Shown here piece after piece: positions 57,451 through 64,000 of a stretch of 64,000 bases of DNA (position 1 is its first letter; each line of letters opens with the position of its first letter). The stretch is taken from contig CM073527.1 in NCBI GenBank assembly GCA_037074615.1, positions 26,040,848 to 26,104,847 on the forward strand. Direction: 5' to 3'. This DNA comes from Leucaena leucocephala. Taxonomy: Eukaryota > Streptophyta > Magnoliopsida > Fabales > Fabaceae. The notes beneath the pieces are model-generated. The model was not told the DNA's origin. It worked only from the letters and a program-made list of their open reading frames with translations, and did not search any database. A program made the translations under genes and the position numbers.

Positions 57451-58246
57451 AATGGAAGTAGGGTTGTCCAAAGGTTTCCATCCCAGGTTGTCCATACTTA
57501 GTCCCAGATGTTTCATGACGGATTTGTCCCATCTCATAAAGGATCAGGACCAGAATATATCAAGTCAAGACAAATAGAAAGGTGGGGATGGGACAAGTCA
57601 CTATCTGACCCTCGAAACTTCCATCTCATCCTGAACATATTTCATTTTTTTTGTCAAAAATAGAAAAATATATTTATTTTATTTATTTATTTTGTAAAAA
57701 ATAGAAAGCAAAAAATGGTATTGATTATATCGTATTATTTATTTTATTTATTATATGATTTTATTTTTCTCTTCCTCAAATATATTTGTTTCTTTGCAGT
57801 TAAAATAATAATTTCATTGGTGTAATGGAATAATTGAAGAAGTAATAGTATTTGTTACTTTAACTTGATAATCATATTATGTATAATTTAATTTCTTCTA
57901 TTTTTTTTTGAAGTTTATTATATACTTCAATATACTGAATTATAATTTGGTCAAAAAATATATGATTAATTATAAACTTCAGCTAATTACTATAGAAGTG
58001 GAATTTGACTATTTGTTGTTTTCTATTTTAACTTATTTTAATTATGTATTCATAGACAGGATGTGCATAAAATATCTCATAATCTATTTTTTTAAAAAAA
58101 AATAGGATTCAAGAATTCTCGTCTTGTCCTAAACATATCTCGATCTCATTCAGGATAAGGCATTCTTGGGTTGGGATCGAAATAATGGAACCCAGGACAG
58201 GGTTATCCTAGTTTTAAGGTGTTCTATAAACACCTCTAAATAGAAG
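57451..58246. mobile_element. Non-autonomous hAT-type element, 780 bp
   Basis: The 8-base flanks AATGGAAG (57451-57458) and AATAGAAG (58239-58246) match at 7 of 8 positions, the duplication length of hAT transposons. The ends are TAGGGTTGTCCA and, reverse-complemented, TAGAGGTGTTTA, an imperfect inverted repeat with the hAT-like TAGRGKTGT start. The interior is AT-rich with no transposase fragment I can recognise. It ends 0.55 kb from a second such element. Confidence 0.65.
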
Positions 58247-58790
58247 AGCATTGTTGATGGGTATTGGGAGGGAGTAGAGAGGGTTTTGGACCTCGCACTC
58301 CATTTATTTAAAACAACGTAATTTTTATATAGAAAATTTAATTAATATCTCAAGGGCCACAAAATACAAACAGAGAGAATACAAAAAGAGACTTGTATAC
58401 TAATTGATGGGCCTCATGGGGCCATGGTGGGCTCCTCATGTGCTCGTCCTTATGTCTATTATTTTTTGATATAAGAGAGGGTTAAAATTTAAAAATAAAA
58501 TAAATTATAGTATTAATTAATTTAATTTTAAATACTCTAAATTTATTAAGTCTCTTAACTTTGTAAGACACATATCAAATATAGTAGATTTAGAAAGATC
58601 TTCTTTTATAAGGACATACGCAACCTAATTAACTTATCTAGAAATAAATTATAATTTTAAATTATAATATTTACACATAAACTTATCAACCTGTATAACT
58701 AATAAGCTATATACTGTCTTGTATTATTTTTTTCTATTGAGTTTGTGTGTTTTTGTTGTTCTCTGCTTGTCTTGTTCAACTCTTCATGGC
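58247..58790. other. Spacer between two hAT-type elements
   Basis: AT-rich, no supported gene. A frame starting near 58719 runs into the next transposon and is not a gene. Confidence 0.35.
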
Positions 58791-59113
58791 CTCCAGATTA
58801 GGGCTGTACAAGAAGCTCAGAGCCCGCAAAGCCCGCCCAAAATATACTCTGCCCAACCCGCTAAAAAGTGGCCCAATGTAAAATGGGCAATTTCGGGCAG
58901 GGCCAATATTCGGGCCGGGCCAAGCATTGGGCAGAGGTTGTTGTCCTGCCCATTTGGCCCTGACTTGGGTATGCCCAGCCCAAAATAATTAGGGCTTTTA
59001 CCGGGCAGGGCCGGGCATCGGGCTGCAAAATGCAGCCCATGTATTTTTTGGGTAGGGCACTGGGCAGGGGGTTGCTCTGCCCAGCCCTACCTATGCACAC
59101 CCCTACTCTAGAT
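58791..59113. mobile_element. hAT-type MITE, 307 bp, GC-rich interior
   Basis: Flanks CTCCAGAT (58791-58798) and CTCTAGAT (59106-59113) match at 7 of 8 bases. The ends are TAGGGCTGTACAAG and, reverse-complemented, TAGGGGTGTGCATAG. The interior is unusually GC-rich for this region and full of GGGC/GCCC words (GGGCAGGGCC, GCCCAGCCC), including a GGGCTGCAAAATGCAGCCC palindrome at 59020-59038. The whole element can therefore fold on itself. No coding capacity. Confidence 0.75.
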
Positions 59114-60499
59114 GATATGATGACGTAACTCACACGCATTCTTATATTTATTTTATTTGCCTTTTTTGAAGCCGTTAACTACCAACATAATTTAAAAAAA
59201 AAAAAAAAGAATCATTTCATGATTTTAAAGTTCTTTAAGCGATTCGTTTTGTTTTGGTTGGAAAAAGTTAACAAATAAATCAATAGAAAGAAAACCGTAG
59301 GATTTACTCCACTTCACAATAATTTTGTAAATGCGTTCACATTTCAGCTTTTGAGCTTAAAGAAACACCTGCATTAATGACATCAAGGCACATCATAATC
59401 AAACAGGAATTCCAATCATACATCCCTCTTGCTTATTTTATTGCTCTAAGACTACACGCCATTCACACACAACATTATATTAAGCACTGCAAGTGTTCTA
59501 TAGCCACTTCCTGAATCTTTTCCCACGAATTAATTCAACGTCTAATTTTCCAGCATGAAGCGTAAAGAGCATTGGTTTTGCAGTTCGTATATTTAATTAT
59601 ATTCAATCAATTCATCATGTGTTTATTGAAAGAAGTATAGAGATGCAGAGGCAGTGGTGTAATGTCAAAACAGGCTGTGGAGTGAGAGAAGAAAGGAAAA
59701 CAAGAGAAGAAGAGTGTTGGTACATTGAATGGATTAGTTCCAAGAAGAAGAAACCAAAAGAGAGAATCAAGTTGGTTTTATCATGTCTCTTGCTTGGGGG
59801 ATGCATTCACGTTGCCTTGTTTCTTGGAGTTTTGTGCGATGGGACTATATGGTATTTGGTAGGGATACATATATAATCTTCTGGGTTCAGACCACCCTTC
59901 TTTTCAAATTCAAAACCTCTATCATTATATTCTTTTCCTCAAACTCATACTTCTGCTATCTGTATAAAGTATTTTTGAAGTTAGCTAAATATATCTCACT
60001 TTTCTTAATGTAGCCTCAATAGAAGTTAGCATTGGATCTCACTGATATGTGTGTGTGTTACCCCTTTTCATTCCATTTTAGCCAACTTGTCTCAGAAATG
60101 TGTTTTGCGACATTGGGGAAACTGTGCTAGTCCATCGTCTACTTTCCTTAATATATACAAATGAAGACCAGAACGACCGTTTAATGTCAAATATATGCCT
60201 TTCTTGGATCTATTTTGATTTTGCTTAAAATCAAAACATGTTTAATGCGTTTTAAATCTAAATTCAACTTTTCCTTTGTCCTCATCAACAAATATACCAA
60301 ACTAAAACTCCAAGCTGTTTTATATTTCCTGATTCCCATGATATCATTCCCTTTCGAACATTATTTTACTGAGCATCTCCAAATTAATCAAGTTACAAAG
60401 TCCTTCCTTCTCTCTAAGTCAACAGAAATGTCAGCATTCTGTCCCTGGCTTTGCTGCAACCAAATTTTACTGTTATTCTAGAAAATAGAAAAATTACAA
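59114..60499. other. Intergenic, no supported gene
   Basis: AT-rich spacer. A frame at 59619-59876 starts at GTG and has no family. No RNA gene seen. Confidence 0.4.
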
Positions 60500-60672
60500 G
60501 AGAGCCTTTCAAATTTTGCCTCGATTACATCCGGATCCGACTCGTGTGGCATACTTGGCTATAGTGGTGAGTCTCCTAACAGAAATTTTTTACATACATT
60601 AAGGTTCGAACTTAAAACCTCGTTTAAGTGACACTAAACTACTTACCACTCGAATTAATCCCATTAGTTGAT
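60500..60672 (-). mobile_element. SINE-like retroposon, copy F
   Basis: Blocks CATCCGGATCCGACTCG, GGTGAGTCTCCTAACAG and AAGGTTCGAACTTAAAACC match the copy at 61296-61480 in order and orientation. The GGTTCGAA word resembles a tRNA B box but is on the strand opposite to the presumed element direction, so tRNA ancestry is not established. No clear target duplication. Confidence 0.55.
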
Positions 60673-61279
60673 CTGACAGAAATTGAAACCTCTTATCAGG
60701 ACTTTGTCGGAGAGGGCTACGGCTATCTTTTGTTTCTGCATTGGCTTTTATCCTTTTCTGCTTCTATTTCGATACCAAAAGAAGCCCTTGTCGTTAAGGA
60801 AGAATGGATCATTAACGAAACATTTTGAAGTTATTATCAACACTTTCAAAATACGACTACTTTTTATTGGCTTCCACTATTTCTTCTTTACCTTTCAATA
60901 AAGCCCCCAATTACCTTTTCTTCTGATGGCTACCTGATACGGCTGAAGTCCTTTTCAGAACAGGCCCAATTTCTTGCTTCTTTAGTCACGGCCCATCAGC
61001 CAAAAGAAACAGGCATATTCTAATTCCCCAAAAATGATCCTCTTGGGAAACTTATTCTCCAATTTGACATAAGAATCAAAACCATTATTTGTATGGAGCC
61101 TAAAATAACCATATTAATCAAAGATCACAGGTTGTGAACAATATGACTTCTTTTTCTGATCTTCCACCAACATGACTTCTTATACTTCTTAAATTCATGG
61201 ACTAAGAAGATCAAATTTAATGGGTTTGATCTTCTAGATCTGCACTGATAATGAATTTGTATATATGCTAAGAGGTGAC
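60673..61279. other. Spacer between SINE-like copies F and G
   Basis: No supported gene; short frames only. Confidence 0.35.
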
Positions 61280-61496
61280 AAAAAAGAATGTATTTTTTTT
61301 ACCCACTCAGTTCACCGGAACTTTGTCCCGACTTCATCCGAATTCGACTCATTTTTATGCACATGGCTATGGTAGGTGAGTTTCTCAACAGTAATTTTCT
61401 GCATATACTACCAAGGCTCAAACTCAAGATCTCGCTTAAACGATACTGAGTCATTTATCACTCAGACCAATACTGTTGATAAAAAAGAATGTATTT
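61280..61496 (-). mobile_element. SINE-like retroposon, copy G, with 16-base target duplication
   Basis: A perfect 16-base repeat AAAAAAGAATGTATTT occupies 61280-61295 and 61481-61496. Between them is a 185-base insert that starts with a T-run, so its tail is on the left and it lies on the minus strand. The size, tail and target duplication fit a SINE. Read on its own strand the 5' part includes GGTCTGAGTGATAAATGAC and later GAGTTTGAGCC, which loosely resemble tRNA A and B boxes. Relatives lie at 60500 and 34235. Confidence 0.75.
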
Positions 61497-62969
61497 GAAT
61501 CCTATAATATAGCATAAACCAACGTGACTTGCGTCGGGTTCGCAAAGGTCTTCTGATATGACCTTCAATACTTGCATCGGGTTGGCAAGCAAGAAAACAA
61601 AGTCGCGGGAACCCCCGCCCTTCCCGGCTCTGTTTAAATCATCTTTTTAATGCCAACAAATAATGCTTCGCCAGCAACCTCAACAACAAAGATTACCCCC
61701 TTCAATTTATAACACAAGTCATTTTCTCTCCATTCAACTTTATTCAAAATATAAATATACTTTAACATTTGTTTCGCTATATACAACTTAATTTTATAAT
61801 TAATTACTAATTAATTCAATATAATCAGCGCAGTATTGACTTTTATTAAGCACATATTTTAAAAACTATACAAATTTTTTACATATTTAATATTATTTCA
61901 GCTCATATTTTTGGTCCATATGAGGGGATTAAACCAAACTTGTTTTTTTTTTGGATACAAAACCAAACTTATATTGTAGACGGAAGAGTACATTCCGAGG
62001 AAAGGCACACATCATCAAAGGAAAAAAGGCTGGCTTGCTGTTAACCCCAATCCCCAATCCCCTTCCCCATCCCCTCATACCTGTTCCACATGGGAAAAAA
62101 ATGTTCATACAAAATTACAATAATATAAAGAACCTTGATGCAAACATAAGGAAAGTTGTACAAGTATCTGCAGATGCGAAAATCAGAGAGCCAAGTTTAG
62201 CGACAATTCTGAAACAAACATATACAAGGATCGGCAACCTATTTCTCATAATGATACATACTGGCACAAATGCGGGTCTGTCTGTAAATGGCGAAGGCAT
62301 ATCTCTCGAGTGCCAAAAATAAATTAAAAAAGAAAAAGAACCATATTCTTTAGTACACCAAGCGGCTCAACAAGCACATTCAATGGCCCTGTGTTGATCA
62401 TCATTTCTTTAGTACACTGCAAAACAAGCATTATTAAGTCAGAATTGCATCTCCAGAATTATTAAGATTTTTTTTTTTTAAAAAAAAACGATACAACCAA
62501 ACACCATCTAAAACACAAGGCTGCATGCCTGCACAAAAAAGTGCAGACAAATATAAAGATCCAGTGATAAAATTCAAGCTCCACGCAATGCCTCGATTTG
62601 ATTAAAATCTAGAAATTTAAAGTAAAGACACAGCCCAACTCATTCATAAACCACTATTGTATTTTGTTTTATATATATAGGCAATGTTTATTTATCACAA
62701 ACAATTAGTCATACAGAGATCATAACTAATTAAACCATATTCAGGATGGCCATTTCCTAAGGGAAGAATCCTTAAACCTACATTCCCTCTTAATAAGCAT
62801 CTTAAAGTCCCCAAAATGAAACTCTAAATATTCATCAGCCATGTTTCAATAAGAAAACTTGAAATCCAATGGCGCATTAAGCAGGAATAAAAATAAATTG
62901 GGACCATAATCTATGAACAAGAAAAATCTAAGAAAATAAATTCAGGTGTTAGTAAAGGAGATAGAAGTC
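61497..62969. other. Spacer and 3' flank of the SYP7 gene
   Basis: No supported gene. The right half is the 3' UTR side of the minus-strand syntaxin gene. A + strand frame at 61951-62322 starts at a TTG and has no family. Confidence 0.4.
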
Positions 62970-64000
62970 TTACTTGTACAAATACGCAGCAATTCCCAGA
63001 ATTATAATCAACAACACAATATCAATACAGAAGTTTCGACTGGATCGAAGCTGAATAAGAACCAAAATTCAGAGGATTTAGAAAGAAATTTGGCCCTGAT
63101 AAGGCTTAAATTGAAGGATAAGAAAGAAAAAGGATCCATTTAACTAACCTGATTGACCGTGTCTTTAAGTCTGACATTTGTATTCTTAAGATCAGAGGAT
63201 GCCTTGTCCACCTGTGAAGAAAATAAATAATTTCCATGTCATATCAATTTCAACTTCCAAATTCCAGTTCCAATAACTTAAATTTAGGGCCAACGAGTAC
63301 TGGCAACAATTAATTATCCTCACCTTAGTGTCAATCTCATCCATCAGTGGGACTTGTCTATCCACTTCCTGCAATAAGCAAAAAGTGGAGATTAAAAAAC
63401 AAAGTAGAAGCACGCACGAACGTACAGTGAGGAGGAGAGATAAACTAGAATAGTTAAAACCTTTAACAGACCTCATTCATATCATGTGCCATGTTTTTCA
63501 ATGTATCCAATCCTTCTGAGATCACTTCCAAACCTTGATCCTGAAGAAATTTTCAGAGTTAAATTTGAAACCATTCCCAAATAACAATCAACATATATAT
63601 CAAGCAAAAGAAAAACAGGCTCAAAAAAACTTTCACTAGCTATAATTGTGAAAACCGAAAAGTCACTTGCCTGCTTCATCCTACGCATTTCATACTCCTG
63701 CCTGAATCCACTTGATTCCTCAGTGTGCTGGAAGTATTCATTGTCAAATTGCCCATCTGTAATCAACAAAAACACAAATGAAACAAGGTCCAGTCATTAA
63801 AAAGCTCCACCCCATTAACCACTTTAATTGCAGAGGAGATAGACAATTTATGATACCTGAATCAAATTTAATTTCAGTACGTGAAGCAGAAGCTGCCCAG
63901 CCTCCAGTTTGTTTGGGGGCAGCTGGAGCCCCATCCGGGATAGCTTGGATCCTGTCTGGCAATGCAAGAACCAAATCATTACGTGCCGCAAATTCTTCTG
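62970..64000 (-). CDS. SYP71: SYP7-group Qc-SNARE (SYP71-like), 3' part
   Basis: Six exons are visible: 63857-64000 (continues past the right edge), 63671-63756, 63472-63540, 63324-63368, 63149-63211 and 62970-63050. They encode about 160 C-terminal residues. Motifs: V-L-A-L-P-D-R-I-Q-A-I-P-D-G, EESSGFRQEYEMRRMKQ, the SNARE helix DQGLEVISEGLDTLKNMAHD...DRQVPLMDEIDTKVDKASSD (centre glutamine in D-R-Q-V-P), then R-S-S-R-N-F-C-I-D-I and a hydrophobic tail anchor ending Y-L-Y-K. SYP71 acts at the ER and plasma membrane, and at the cell plate with KNOLLE during cytokinesis. The N-terminal half lies outside the window. The intron after M-R-R-M-K-Q starts with GC in a perfect CAG|GCAAGT context. Confidence 0.93.

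Noticed and set aside
58719..58988. 89-codon frame with a hydrophobic start
   Set aside because: It runs from AT-rich spacer into the GC-rich MITE; the downstream half is transposon sequence.
60604..60622. GGTTCGAA motif as a tRNA gene B box
   Set aside because: No cloverleaf can be built around it, and it lies within a SINE-like repeat.
61951..62322. 123-codon plus-strand frame
   Set aside because: TTG start, no family, lies in the 3' flank of the SYP7 gene.
1..64000. CRISPR arrays, bacterial operons, rRNA or intact tRNA genes
   Set aside because: None seen; the gene structure is that of a plant nuclear genome throughout.

Overview
The window is nuclear DNA of a flowering plant. It has intron-containing plant gene families, AT-rich spacers and small non-autonomous transposons. 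Protein sequences look like a non-grass angiosperm (eudicot or early-diverging eudicot); I cannot name the species. By translating exons and checking splice sites and phase I can support 14 protein-coding loci (one partial, one probable pseudogene), one microRNA gene and one long upstream ORF. All intron totals below include the 5'-UTR intron of the V-ATPase gene.

Layout, left to right. 1.4-3.3 kb (+): class-C auxin response factor of the ARF10/16 type with a fully matching miR160 site. Its PB1-domain coding sequence survives only as a decayed relic behind a new stop codon. 6.1-6.5 kb (-): S40 senescence-regulator-like protein. 7.4-7.8 kb (+): cytosolic ribosomal protein uL11/RPL12 copy that has lost its first exon-coding residues and start codon. 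9.9-12.1 kb (+): V-ATPase subunit G with a 5'-UTR intron. 15.6-17.9 kb (+): CRINKLY4-related receptor kinase of the CCR1/CCR2 type. 20.8-20.9 kb (+): MIR160 hairpin. 22.7-24.6 kb (-): CRPK1-like cytoplasmic kinase. 27.6-30.1 kb (+): LOG2/LUL RING E3 ligase. 30.8-32.2 kb (-): DUF7870 methyltransferase-like membrane protein, with a 90-codon uORF in its leader. 35.3-40.1 kb (-): WDR20/creC-like WD40 protein with 11 exons. 42.0-42.7 kb (+): FLA11/12-like fasciclin arabinogalactan protein with secondary-wall MYB elements in its promoter. 43.5-46.9 kb (-): P58IPK ER co-chaperone. 49.7-51.5 kb (-): JACKDAW-type IDD zinc-finger factor. 63-64 kb (-): SYP7 syntaxin, running off the right edge.

The order JKD, P58IPK, FLA, (WD40), DUF7870, LUL matches from memory Arabidopsis AT5G03150-AT5G03200. 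WD40/DUF7870/LUL/RPL12 recalls AT3G53390-AT3G53430 and AT2G37160-AT2G37190, and LOG2/CCR1/SYP71 recalls AT3G09740-AT3G09780. The window therefore looks like an unfractionated version of a block that Arabidopsis carries as several partial duplicates.

The most unusual signals are the PB1 relic behind the ARF, the MIR160 gene about 18 kb from its own target with a variant mature sequence, two tandem duplications of exon-end/splice-donor segments in the WD40 gene, three GC-AG introns, and the long uORF. The gene-free 51.5-62.9 kb region holds two small hAT-type elements with 8-bp target duplications and two SINE-like copies.
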